From Bacteroidales bacterium (lineage in GTDB: Bacteria > Bacteroidota > Bacteroidia > Bacteroidales > VadinHA17): 64,000 nucleotides of DNA. How positions within the stretch are numbered: the first letter of the stretch is position 1; each line of letters starts with the position of its first letter. Location of the stretch: positions 1-64,000 of the forward strand of contig JALHSP010000062.1 of assembly GCA_022865305.1 (NCBI GenBank), written 5' to 3'. The notes below the pieces were generated by a model. That model was not told the origin of the DNA and ran no database searches. It saw only the letters and a list, made by a program, of their open reading frames with translations. A program made the position numbers and the translations under genes. Of the stretch, positions 16,323-24,345 are shown piece by piece.

Positions 16323-17336
16323 TTAGTTGTTTAATGATTGCCGGCTTAAATTTGTTTTAATAAAGATTTCGAGCAATTTTGATTCCGGTACAGGTTCAAG
16401 CATGACTTCTTTAATCATTGCAGGAAGAAGGACCGTTTCTCCCTTTGTAACAGGTTCAGAATTGCCATCCCAACGGATCAGAAATTCACCGTCGATACAA
16501 ATATATACAACAAAAGAGTCGATCAGGTTATAATCTTTTTCAATCCTTTCATTGAAACTGATTATGTTGGTGTTAAAGAATTCACAGCTCACGAGATTTT
16601 CTGTTTTGTTCAGAATTAATTCCTTTTTAATTTTATTTTTTCCTGTAGCTGCAAAATCGATTGCATCAAGAGCAAGCTCTGCATGAAGCTCTCTGGATTT
16701 TCCGTTCGGGTTCTTCCTGTTCCAGTCAAAAATTCTGTAAGTAATATCTGAGGTCTGTTGTATTTCAACAAGAACAATACCTGCTCCGATAGCATGAATC
16801 CTGCCTGCAGGAGTGAAAAAAGTATCTCCCGGAACAGGATTTTCAACATTCATGAGGTCTGCGATATTGCCATTTTTTACTGACTCGATGTAATATTCTC
16901 TGGTAACAGGATCTTTAAAACCTGTGAAGATTTTGGAGTTCCTTTCACTCTCGAGAATATACCACATTTCAGTTTTTCCATATGCCTGGTGCCTCTCTTT
17001 TGCCAGGTTATTACCGGGATGTACCTGAATTGAAAGATCCTCTCTGGCTTCGATTAGTTTAATAAGCAACGGGAATTCATTGCCGAATTTTTCGAAAACG
17101 GTATCTCCCGTAATGTCTCCCATGTATACTTCAATGAGCTCTTCGATATTGTTGCCTGCCAGAAATCCGTTGCAGACTACCGAAAGGTTATCAGAAACTG
17201 CAGATAATTCCCAGCTTTCGCCATATTTAAGATTGGGATCGGCTTTTTTATGATATCGGTTAACCAGAGCAGCACCACCCCAGATTTTCTCTTTTAAGAA
17301 CGGTTCTAACTTTAACGGGTATAGTTCTGACATCAC
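16323..17336 (-). CDS. manA: Mannose-6-phosphate isomerase, class I
   Basis: 337 residues; a cupin fold. Zinc-site elements are visible: 'SIQVHPGN' (Gln/His), 'EMWYILE' (Glu), and 'TFFTPAGRIHAIG' (His). It interconverts mannose-6-phosphate and fructose-6-phosphate for GDP-mannose and glycan building. First gene of a minus-strand run with the MORN lipoprotein and engB. Two ATGs open the frame (17336 and 17333). Confidence 0.92.
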   Translation of the reverse strand: MMSELYPLKLEPFLKEKIWGGAALVNRYHKKADPNLKYGESWELSAVSDNLSVVCNGFLAGNNIEELIEVYMGDITGDTVFEKFGNEFPLLIKLIEAREDLSIQVHPGNNLAKERHQAYGKTEMWYILESERNSKIFTGFKDPVTREYYIESVKNGNIADLMNVENPVPGDTFFTPAGRIHAIGAGIVLVEIQQTSDITYRIFDWNRKNPNGKSRELHAELALDAIDFAATGKNKIKKELILNKTENLVSCEFFNTNIISFNERIEKDYNLIDSFVVYICIDGEFLIRWDGNSEPVTKGETVLLPAMIKEVMLEPVPESKLLEIFIKTNLSRQSLNN

Positions 17337-17367
17337 TCGGGGAGTTAAGATTAGTACTTACAAAGGG

Positions 17368-17477
17368 AAAGTGCCTAGAGCGCCTAGAGTACTTAAAGTT
17401 ATACGTTTATTAGTTATATATTTAAATTTTTTCATCTCATTTTAGATACTTAAACTTTAGTTCACTTTAGGCACTTT
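17368..17477. repeat. Imperfect inverted repeat between manA and udk
   Basis: The left arm AAAGTGCCTAGAGCGCC and the right arm, read on the other strand, AAAGTGCCTAAAGTGAAC share their first 10 bases and more with mismatches. The centre is AT-rich and also holds a near-inverted pair (TACTTAAAGTT and GATACTTAAACTTTAG). This resembles intergenic repeats seen in Bacteroidetes. No coding frame. Confidence 0.55.
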
Positions 17478-17499
17478 ATAATGCAAATTACTATTTTTG
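17466..17499 (+). promoter_or_regulatory. Possible udk promoter
   Basis: TTTA-N22-TATTTTTG, with the -7 element ending 32 bp before the udk ATG. The -33 match and the spacer are imperfect, and the -33 part lies inside the inverted repeat. Confidence 0.35.
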
Positions 17500-17531
17500 A
17501 TAATTGATTAATATTACAAAATTACAAATTT

Positions 17532-18152
17532 ATGCTGATTGTTGGTATAGCCGGTGGTACAGGTTCCGGAAAAACTACTGTTGTGAAAAAAGTACTGGAG
17601 GGCTTCCCGAATGATGAGGTTATTGTAATACCACAGGACGCTTATTATAAGGATAACCGTAATATAACTCTGGCAGAGAGGCAAAAAATTAATTTTGACC
17701 ATCCCGATTCAGTTGAATTCACTTTACTTATAGATCATCTTAAACAACTGAAAAAAGGAAAATCAGTAGAGATGCCCATTTATTCCTATCTTACATGTCT
17801 GAGGGCAAAAGAGACAATTACTTTGAAGCCGGCAAGGGTTGCACTTGTTGAAGGAATATTGATACTTACTGATAGCGGATTACGCAATATGCTTGATATC
17901 AAGGTTTTTGTTGATGCTGATGCTGACGACCGGCTGGGTCGCGTTATACAACGCGATATTGTTGAACGCGGAAGATCAGTTCTCCAGGTGCTTGACAGAT
18001 ACCACGATACAGTCAAGCCGTCTCATCTTCAGTTTATTGAACCCTCAAAACGATATGCTGATATTATTATTCCCGGGGGAGGAGAAAATCAGGTTGGAAT
18101 TGAAGTGCTTATCTCAATAATTGAAAAGCACTTATTAAAAGAAAAATCATAA
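17532..18152 (+). CDS. udk: Uridine/cytidine kinase
   Basis: 206 residues with a P-loop 'GIAGGTGSGKTTV' at the very start, then 'VIPQDAYYKD', 'NFDHPDSVEF' and 'VEGILIL', all typical of Udk. It makes UMP/CMP from nucleosides in pyrimidine salvage. Length is normal. The exonuclease gene begins 4 bp after its stop, so they are probably one transcript. Confidence 0.93.
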   Translation: MLIVGIAGGTGSGKTTVVKKVLEGFPNDEVIVIPQDAYYKDNRNITLAERQKINFDHPDSVEFTLLIDHLKQLKKGKSVEMPIYSYLTCLRAKETITLKPARVALVEGILILTDSGLRNMLDIKVFVDADADDRLGRVIQRDIVERGRSVLQVLDRYHDTVKPSHLQFIEPSKRYADIIIPGGGENQVGIEVLISIIEKHLLKEKS

Positions 18153-18156
18153 ACAT

Positions 18157-18882
18157 ATGCTTGAAAACATCAAGGTTGAGGATGTATTGTTCATCGATAT
18201 TGAAACGGTTCCGGCAGGATCATCCTTTAATACCCTCGATCCTGCAATACAGGTTCTGTGGGAAAAAAAATCCAGGATGTTCCGGACTCCTGAGCAATCT
18301 GCTGAAGATTCTTATGAAAGGGCAGGGATATATGCAGAATTCGGAAAAATTATCTGCATCTCAGTCGGATTCATTAAAGAAAAGAATCCATTTGGTTTCA
18401 GGTTAAAATCATTTTACGGCGATGACGAGAAATCTCTTCTCAATGAATTTTCAGGGCTGCTGTTAAAATTTTCAAAACCAGGCAGGGATGCTGTTTTATG
18501 TGCACATAACGGTAAAGAATTTGATTACCCATATATTGCCCGAAGGATGATTGTAAACGGACTCGTTTTGCCCGGGATTCTGGATAACGCCGGAAAGAAA
18601 CCATGGGAAATAAAGCTGCTTGATACAATGGATCTGTGGAAATTCGGCGACTTTAAAAATTATACATCCCTCGAACTCCTTACCTCGATTCTTGGCATTC
18701 CATCACCAAAAGATGATCTTGATGGCAGCATGATTGCAGGGGTTTATTATGGAGAGAAAGACTTAGCAAGAATAGTCCGTTATTGTGAAAAAGATGTCCT
18801 GGCTGTCGCACAGGTATTGTTAAGATTTATGAATCTTCCGGGTATCCCTGACGATAGGATTGAATCCGTAACAATATTTTAG
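18157..18882 (+). CDS. Predicted 3'-5' exonuclease, PolB-exonuclease-like (DEDDy)
   Basis: 241 residues. Exo I 'FIDIETVP' (Asp/Glu), Exo II within 'VLCAHNGKEFDYPYIAR' (Asp), and Exo III 'YCEKDVLAV' (Tyr-x3-Asp) give the DEDDy pattern. The protein has no polymerase domain. Homologues are annotated as stand-alone exonucleases related to the DNA polymerase B proofreading domain. It probably works in DNA repair or turnover; this is from family knowledge only. Confidence 0.82.
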   Translation: MLENIKVEDVLFIDIETVPAGSSFNTLDPAIQVLWEKKSRMFRTPEQSAEDSYERAGIYAEFGKIICISVGFIKEKNPFGFRLKSFYGDDEKSLLNEFSGLLLKFSKPGRDAVLCAHNGKEFDYPYIARRMIVNGLVLPGILDNAGKKPWEIKLLDTMDLWKFGDFKNYTSLELLTSILGIPSPKDDLDGSMIAGVYYGEKDLARIVRYCEKDVLAVAQVLLRFMNLPGIPDDRIESVTIF

Positions 18883-18896
18883 ATACCAATAATCCC

Positions 18897-19685
18897 TCAG
18901 GTATCCAGCATATCCAGGAGCGCTTGCGAGGCTGCTTCCGGATTATCTGAATGGAACCAGTGCCCGGCTTTTTTTATTACTCTTATCTCTGCTGCCGGAA
19001 AAAGTCTTGTTATTGCGTTGTAATCTTCCTTCAACAGATATTCGGAATATTCTCCTTTAAGAAAAATAACCGGAAATCCGGTAATCTGCTGCGTGGATGG
19101 CAATCCTTCCACAATTTTATCAAGGTTATTCAGGAGGGCCCATGCATTGAGCTTCCAGAAAAATTTCTTATTCTCATCTCTTTGCAGGTTCTTGAGGATA
19201 AGGCTTCTGACTTTTCCGGAAGGGATCCTTTCAGCTAACAGCTTGTCAGCATCAGTGCGGGATGCAGCTTTTGAAACATCAGTATCGATAATTGATTTAA
19301 GGATTTCATAATACTCGTTATAAGCCTGAGCTTTATTTTTTTCATCACCGAAAGGAGAAATATCTGCAATCATCAGACCCTGAATCATTTCAGGCCATTT
19401 CATTGCGAATTTCATGGCTGTTTTGCCTCCCATACTGTGCCCTGCCAGAAAGAATTTTCGGAGATCCAGCTCTGTTATAAGCTCATAAAGATCATTGCTC
19501 ATTGAATCATAATTATGAATCTCATCGTGAGGGGAGAGGCCATGGTTTCTCTGATCCGGTAAATACACAGTAAAACTTGTACTGATTTTTTTTGCAATTG
19601 TTAACCAGTTGTCAGATGATCCGAATAATCCATGAAGAATTATGAGTGGAGGTCCTTCTCCGATTTTCCTGTAAAACAATCTCAT
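18897..19685 (-). CDS. Alpha/beta hydrolase (YbfF-like esterase)
   Basis: 262 residues from the ATG at 19685 ('MRLFYRKIGEGPPLIILHG'). The longer frame from 19796 would overlap pdxJ by 103 bp and add an unrelated sequence, so it is rejected. Features: oxyanion region 'HGLFGSSDNW', nucleophile elbow 'AGHSMGGKTAM', and catalytic His in 'KKAGHWFHSD'. It lies 8 bp after pdxJ. The natural substrate is unknown. Confidence 0.85.
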   Translation of the reverse strand: MRLFYRKIGEGPPLIILHGLFGSSDNWLTIAKKISTSFTVYLPDQRNHGLSPHDEIHNYDSMSNDLYELITELDLRKFFLAGHSMGGKTAMKFAMKWPEMIQGLMIADISPFGDEKNKAQAYNEYYEILKSIIDTDVSKAASRTDADKLLAERIPSGKVRSLILKNLQRDENKKFFWKLNAWALLNNLDKIVEGLPSTQQITGFPVIFLKGEYSEYLLKEDYNAITRLFPAAEIRVIKKAGHWFHSDNPEAASQALLDMLDT

Positions 19686-19693
19686 CGGATATG

Positions 19694-20410
19694 TTAACTG
19701 GTTAATTGCCGTTTGTACATTTGTATTGTATTCTCCAGGCCCAGGTAAATAGCATCCGAGATAAGAGCATGTCCGATCGACACCTCCTTCAGCCATGGGA
19801 TGTTCCTGTACAAATAATTAAGATTATCAAGGTTCAGGTCATGACCAGCATTGACTCCGAGTCCTGCATCCCTGGCTATTTCTGCTGCTCTTATGAAAGG
19901 ACGGATAGCTTCCGCAGCATTTTTCATAAAGGAAGATGCATATGGTTCTGTATAGAGTTCTACCCTGTCAGTTCCTGTAATGACTGCATTTTCAATATTA
20001 ACAGGTTCAGTGTCAATAAACAGAGAGGTTCTGATCCCTTCTTTTTTGAAAGTTGATACAACATCAGTAAGGAAGGTTCTGTTTTTCAGTGTATCCCAGC
20101 CTGCATTTGAGGTAATTGCATCATGTCTGTCCGGAACCAATGTCACCTGGTCAGGTTTAACAGAAATTACCAGGTCGATAAAACTGTCTGATGGATTGCC
20201 TTCGATATTGAATTCAGTTTTGATTATTGGCCTGATTTCAAGGACATCTTTGTACCTGATGTGTCTTTCGTCGGGACGAGGATGAACCGTAATACCATCC
20301 GCCCCGAAAAGCTGGCAGTTTATTGCAGCATTCAGAACATTTGGTATATTGCCTCCCCTTGCATTTCTTAACGTTGCAATCTTGTTGATATTGACGCTTA
20401 ATTTTGTCAT
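19694..20410 (-). CDS. pdxJ: Pyridoxine 5'-phosphate synthase
   Basis: 238 residues from the ATG at 20410 ('[20 protein letters not shown]'), the family length; an upstream ATG at 20452 gives a poor N-terminus. Conserved parts include '[16 protein letters not shown]' and '[15 protein letters not shown]'. It condenses 1-deoxy-xylulose-5-phosphate with 3-amino-2-oxopropyl phosphate in vitamin B6 synthesis. The neighbouring divergent CBS-nadK-porG order is common in Bacteroidetes. Confidence 0.95.
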   Translation of the reverse strand: MTKLSVNINKIATLRNARGGNIPNVLNAAINCQLFGADGITVHPRPDERHIRYKDVLEIRPIIKTEFNIEGNPSDSFIDLVISVKPDQVTLVPDRHDAITSNAGWDTLKNRTFLTDVVSTFKKEGIRTSLFIDTEPVNIENAVITGTDRVELYTEPYASSFMKNAAEAIRPFIRAAEIARDAGLGVNAGHDLNLDNLNYLYRNIPWLKEVSIGHALISDAIYLGLENTIQMYKRQLTS

Positions 20411-20449
20411 AAAATAATAATAAGATTTGTCCGTATTGTTATTGTAGTG

Positions 20450-20457
20450 CAAAATTA
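20450..20457 (-). promoter_or_regulatory. Candidate -7 element for pdxJ
   Basis: TAATTTTG on the minus strand lies about 40 bp before the pdxJ ATG. No good -33 element was found, so confidence is modest. Confidence 0.35.
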
Positions 20458-20514
20458 ATATAACTGCCTTTTTTTTTAGTATTTTAGTTGAAAATTAAGA
20501 GGAGAGTACTCATA

Positions 20515-21180
20515 ATGGTTGCCAAGGACCTGATATCAGAGATAATACCTTCACTGAAAACATCAGATACGGGACAGACTGCCCTGAACTGGATGGAGAT
20601 ATTCAGGATCTCACATTTACCTATAGTTAACAACCAGGATTTTCTGGGGCTTATCTCCGATGCAGATATTTATGATATGAACCAGCCTGAGGAACCAATT
20701 GGTAATCATGAGCTTACAATATTAAAACCGTATGTAACTACCGATCAGCACCTTTTTGAGGTTATAGGTCTTGCGTCAAGGCTCAAGCTATCGGTTGTTC
20801 CTGTACTTGATGCCAAAAACCATTATAAGGGAATAATAAAAACAAGTGATCTGATACGGCATATAGCCGGAATTTCTTCAATGGACCAGCCGGGCGGCAT
20901 AATTGTCCTGGAAATGATTGACAGGGATTATTCTCTTTCACAGATTGCACAGATAGTTGAAAGTAATAATATTAAGGTTCTCAGCATGTATATTACATCT
21001 CCGTCGGATTCAACAAAGCTGGAGGTGACGCTTAAAGTGAATACCACTGATCTTTTAGCGGTGATCAGGACATTTGAGCGCTATAATTACAATGTGAAAA
21101 CATGGGTTACAACAGACGACTCAATTGATCAGTTTTATTCTGAGAGGTTTGATCTTCTTATGAAATATCTTAATATCTGA
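20515..21180 (+). CDS. CBS-domain protein
   Basis: 221 residues from the ATG at 20515. This start follows an AAGAGGAG ribosome-binding site at 20497-20504; the TTG at 20488 lies before that site and is rejected. Two CBS domains (about residues 1-60 and 70-125) are followed by an ACT-like segment ('VLEMIDRDYSLSQIAQIVES'). CBS pairs usually sense adenine nucleotides. The gene lies 6 bp before nadK and is conserved there, so it may relate to NAD or nucleotide sensing. Confidence 0.82.
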   Translation: MVAKDLISEIIPSLKTSDTGQTALNWMEIFRISHLPIVNNQDFLGLISDADIYDMNQPEEPIGNHELTILKPYVTTDQHLFEVIGLASRLKLSVVPVLDAKNHYKGIIKTSDLIRHIAGISSMDQPGGIIVLEMIDRDYSLSQIAQIVESNNIKVLSMYITSPSDSTKLEVTLKVNTTDLLAVIRTFERYNYNVKTWVTTDDSIDQFYSERFDLLMKYLNI

Positions 21181-21186
21181 GAAATT

Positions 21187-22062
21187 ATGCTGGAAAGAGT
21201 CGCTATTTACAGCAAGGAAAATAATTCAAAAACAAGGGAAGGGGTCCAGAGGCTGGTTAATGAATTTAAAAGGAGAGGTATAAAAATTCAGATTTATCAG
21301 AAATCGGGAGATGTAAAAACTGGTAAAGAAGAATTAATAGAATGTTTCACTGACCTGTCGACTTTGTCAGACTTGCCTGATATTATTTTAAGTGTGGGTG
21401 GTGATGGAACATTCCTTGAGACTGTACTTAAAGTGAAGGATATGGGGATCCCCGTTGCGGGTGTTAATACCGGCAGAATGGGTTTTCTGGCAAATATTCC
21501 AAGCGAAGAAATAGGTCATTCAATCGATATGTTAAATGACGGGGAATTTGAAGTAATAGAAAGATGCCTTCTGGAAGTCTCGCGGCCGGTTGATTTATTC
21601 CCGGGAGAATCTGCAACAGCATTAAATGAGATAACAATTCAGAAAGCCAACCTCAGTATGATAACTATCAATGTCTTTATGGATGATATTTATCTTAATA
21701 CTTACTGGGCTGACGGATTGATAGTGTCAACTGCAACAGGTTCAACAGCATATAACCTGAGCGTTGGCGGACCAATATTATCACCTGAAGATGAAAGTAT
21801 TATAATTTCACCTATATCACCTCATAATCTCACAATCAGACCTATCATCCTTTCCGGCGACAGCAAACTCAGGATGATTATGGAAGCAAGAAACAACGAG
21901 TATCTTGCCACATGCGATTTCAGATCAAAACGTCTTCCGCTCAGCGAGGAAATTCATATTGTAAAATCACCGGTGAAACTGAAAACTGTGATGCTGAAAG
22001 ACAGGGATTTTTACAGCACCCTGAGAAACAAACTGATGTGGGGGGCAGACAAAAGGAACTGA
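21187..22062 (+). CDS. nadK: NAD kinase
   Basis: 291 residues with the GGDG motif ('LSVGGDGTFLE'), 'NTGRMGFLAN', 'ALNEITIQ', and 'DGLIVSTATGSTAYNLS'. It phosphorylates NAD to NADP. Normal length. It lies between the CBS protein and the PorG-like genes. Confidence 0.95.
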   Translation: MLERVAIYSKENNSKTREGVQRLVNEFKRRGIKIQIYQKSGDVKTGKEELIECFTDLSTLSDLPDIILSVGGDGTFLETVLKVKDMGIPVAGVNTGRMGFLANIPSEEIGHSIDMLNDGEFEVIERCLLEVSRPVDLFPGESATALNEITIQKANLSMITINVFMDDIYLNTYWADGLIVSTATGSTAYNLSVGGPILSPEDESIIISPISPHNLTIRPIILSGDSKLRMIMEARNNEYLATCDFRSKRLPLSEEIHIVKSPVKLKTVMLKDRDFYSTLRNKLMWGADKRN

Positions 22063-22106
22063 AACATTAATTGAGATAAACTTCATTTTATTTAACATTA
22101 GATTAT

Positions 22107-22114
22107 TATATTTG
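22107..22114 (+). promoter_or_regulatory. Candidate -7 element before the PorG-like genes
   Basis: TATATTTG, an exact TAnnTTTG, 26 bp before the ATG at 22141. A -33 partner is weak (TTTT with a 17-base spacer). Confidence 0.4.
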
Positions 22115-22140
22115 TATCTGTAAAATATAAAATAGCTGTT

Positions 22141-22893
22141 ATGAAACGGTCCGTAATGATCATATTGGCATTTCTCCTAGCAGTTCCATTTTCTCAGGGA
22201 CAATTATGGAAAATGAGACGATGGGAGGTCGAAGCTGGTATTGGACCATCTCTGTTCTTCCCGGATATCGGCGGATTTTCAAGAAATAAGAACCTTCTTG
22301 GATTCCGTGATATGAATTACCGGCAGACAAGATTCGACATAAACGGAAGTGTGAGGTACAGACTCACAAGACAATTAAATGCAAGAATAAACCTGGCCGG
22401 TGGACTTCTTCATTCAACAGATACAAGGGGATCCAATGAAGGCAGGGAGTTGGAAGCATCCACTACATTTTATGAAGCAGCCCTTCTTGGGGAATTTTAT
22501 TTTATAAAAAATAAAGCGGAAACAAGCTATTTGTTTTTAAAAGGAAAATCCAGGCGCCCTCTTATAACCTTATTGACATCACTCGATATTTATGCTTTTA
22601 CTGGTATGGGCGGGTTTTATTATTCCGTTAAAGGGAATGATGCACTGGAGGCTCTTGGAATGGAAAAAGGAGGATTAACTGCTGTTATCCCCGGAGGAAT
22701 AGGTGTAACACTTATCTATAATCCCAATCTGAATTTCGGTATTGAACTGGGAGGCCGATACACATTTACTGATTTCCTGGATGGATATACTTCGCAATAT
22801 TCTGAAGCAAATGACGTTTATTATTTTTTGAACTTTACTGTTATTTATAAGCTGAAATCAGGACCGCATGGTTTGCCTCGTCTCAGAAGATAA
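22141..22893 (+). CDS. PorG/DUF6089-like outer-membrane protein (first copy)
   Basis: 250 residues with a signal peptide (to about SQGQ, residue 20) and a beta-barrel-like mature part. Its opening 'WEVEAGIGPSLFFPDIGG' and its closing 'GIELGGRYTFTDFLDGYTS' resemble the PorG family, and the next gene is a better match. Two adjacent relatives suggest duplication or a two-protein unit. The C-terminus (LPRLRR) is basic. Confidence 0.65.
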   Translation: MKRSVMIILAFLLAVPFSQGQLWKMRRWEVEAGIGPSLFFPDIGGFSRNKNLLGFRDMNYRQTRFDINGSVRYRLTRQLNARINLAGGLLHSTDTRGSNEGRELEASTTFYEAALLGEFYFIKNKAETSYLFLKGKSRRPLITLLTSLDIYAFTGMGGFYYSVKGNDALEALGMEKGGLTAVIPGGIGVTLIYNPNLNFGIELGGRYTFTDFLDGYTSQYSEANDVYYFLNFTVIYKLKSGPHGLPRLRR

Positions 22894-22911
22894 TAAGCGG
22901 GATCTTTTTGA

Positions 22912-23589
22912 ATGAAAAAAATACCTTGGATTTTATTTTTCGCCTGCATTTCATTGCCTGCAGCCGGACAGAGGAATTCTGATTATGGTATTTTTGCCGG
23001 AGTCTCATCCTACATCGGTGATATAAATCCGAACAGGCTAATGTATTCACCTCTTCCGGCAGGAGGTCTTTTATACAGGTACAGTTTTCATCCGAGATAT
23101 GCTCTCAGAACTAATATTTTTTTTGGCGGACTCCGAGCCGATGACCTGGATTTTAATAACAATTTCCAGATTAACAGGGCAGCTTCCTTTTCAGGGAGCA
23201 TTGGTGAGTGGGCGCTTCAGTTCGAATTCAATTTTTTACCATATACAACCCAGGGTAAGCTTTGGGATTTTTCGCCATATATTGCCGGAGGCGTCGGAAT
23301 TGCATTTATTAATACAACATCATTCACGTATATACCTGTCATCCCTTTCTCAATAGGAATTAAAGCAAATATTTATAAAAATATGGGGCTTGAAGCTGAA
23401 TACGGTTTTCGTAAGACTTTTTATGATAACTTTGACGGCTTGAGAGATATGATTGCTCCATCTGATTATGCATGGAGCCATAATAATGACTGGTATTCGT
23501 TTGCAGGTATTGCACTTACCTGGAAAATCTACAACAAATTAGCCGGTTGTCCGGCTTACAGCGATGTGGATGGAAAAAGAAGACGCTAG
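22912..23589 (+). CDS. porG: PorG-like T9SS outer-membrane component (DUF6089)
   Basis: 225 residues. Signal peptide (ending AAGQ), then the family hallmark 'YGIFAGVSSYIGDINP' and 'YRYSFHPRYALRTNIFFG'. The C-terminal 'IYNKLAGCPAY' is also typical. In Porphyromonas the porG gene lies directly before uppS and bamA, as here. PorG sits in the outer membrane and binds the PorK/PorN ring of the type IX system. The stop is 2 bp before the uppS start. Confidence 0.8.
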   Translation: MKKIPWILFFACISLPAAGQRNSDYGIFAGVSSYIGDINPNRLMYSPLPAGGLLYRYSFHPRYALRTNIFFGGLRADDLDFNNNFQINRAASFSGSIGEWALQFEFNFLPYTTQGKLWDFSPYIAGGVGIAFINTTSFTYIPVIPFSIGIKANIYKNMGLEAEYGFRKTFYDNFDGLRDMIAPSDYAWSHNNDWYSFAGIALTWKIYNKLAGCPAYSDVDGKRRR

Positions 23590-23591
23590 TT

Positions 23592-24338
23592 ATGCTATTA
23601 AAAGACCAGATTGATAATAACAAGTTGCCCGTTCATGTAGCAATAATTATGGATGGTAACGGCAGATGGGCCAGGCAGCATGGCATGGAAAGAATAATCG
23701 GGCACCACCGGGGAGTTGACTCGGTAAGAAACATAATTGAGACTGCCGCCGAGCTTAAAATTAAATATCTTACATTATATGCATTCTCGACAGAAAATTG
23801 GAGAAGACCGGATGAAGAAGTTTCTGCGTTGATGGAAATTATGGTACAATCACTTAATAATGAGACAGATACGCTACTAAAGAATAATATCAGGCTTGCT
23901 GCAATAGGCGATTTAGACAGACTTTCAGATAATGTAAAAGCCAGATTGTCTGAGACAATTCGATTGACTTCAAAATCGAATGGATTAAATCTCATTGTGG
24001 CGCTCAGCTACAGTTCCAGGTGGGAAATTGCTGAAGCAGCCAGGAGGATAGCTTATGATGTAAGCTGCGGAAGAACAAAACCGGAATCTGTTAATGAAGA
24101 AGAATTTGAAAAGTATCTTTCAACATCCGGGATCCCGGATCCTGATCTGATGATAAGGACCAGCGGAGAATTAAGAATTAGTAATTTCCTTTTATGGCAG
24201 CTTGCTTATACTGAATTATTCTTTACTGAAAAACTTTGGCCTGATTTTGGTAAGGAAGATTTTTATAGTGCAATAATTGATTTCCAGAAAAGAGAAAGAA
24301 GATTTGGAAAAACGAGTGAACAAGTTTTGGAAAAATAA
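23592..24338 (+). CDS. uppS: Isoprenyl transferase (undecaprenyl diphosphate synthase)
   Basis: 248 residues from the ATG at 23592. The frame is open further upstream inside porG, but the ATG directly after the porG stop fits the family length. Signature 'IIMDGNGRWARQHGMERI' with catalytic Asp, 'YLTLYAFSTENW', and 'DLMIRTSGELRISNFL'. It makes the lipid carrier for peptidoglycan and surface glycans. Confidence 0.95.
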   Translation: MLLKDQIDNNKLPVHVAIIMDGNGRWARQHGMERIIGHHRGVDSVRNIIETAAELKIKYLTLYAFSTENWRRPDEEVSALMEIMVQSLNNETDTLLKNNIRLAAIGDLDRLSDNVKARLSETIRLTSKSNGLNLIVALSYSSRWEIAEAARRIAYDVSCGRTKPESVNEEEFEKYLSTSGIPDPDLMIRTSGELRISNFLLWQLAYTELFFTEKLWPDFGKEDFYSAIIDFQKRERRFGKTSEQVLEK

Positions 24339-24345
24339 TGGTTTA

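Noticed and set aside
19686-19796. Hydrolase start at 19796
   Set aside because: It would overlap pdxJ by 103 bp and add residues unrelated to the fold; the ATG at 19685 is the expected start.
24277-24345. bamA start inside uppS
   Set aside because: The upstream ATG overlaps uppS and hides the signal peptide; the ATG at 24346 starts one cleanly.
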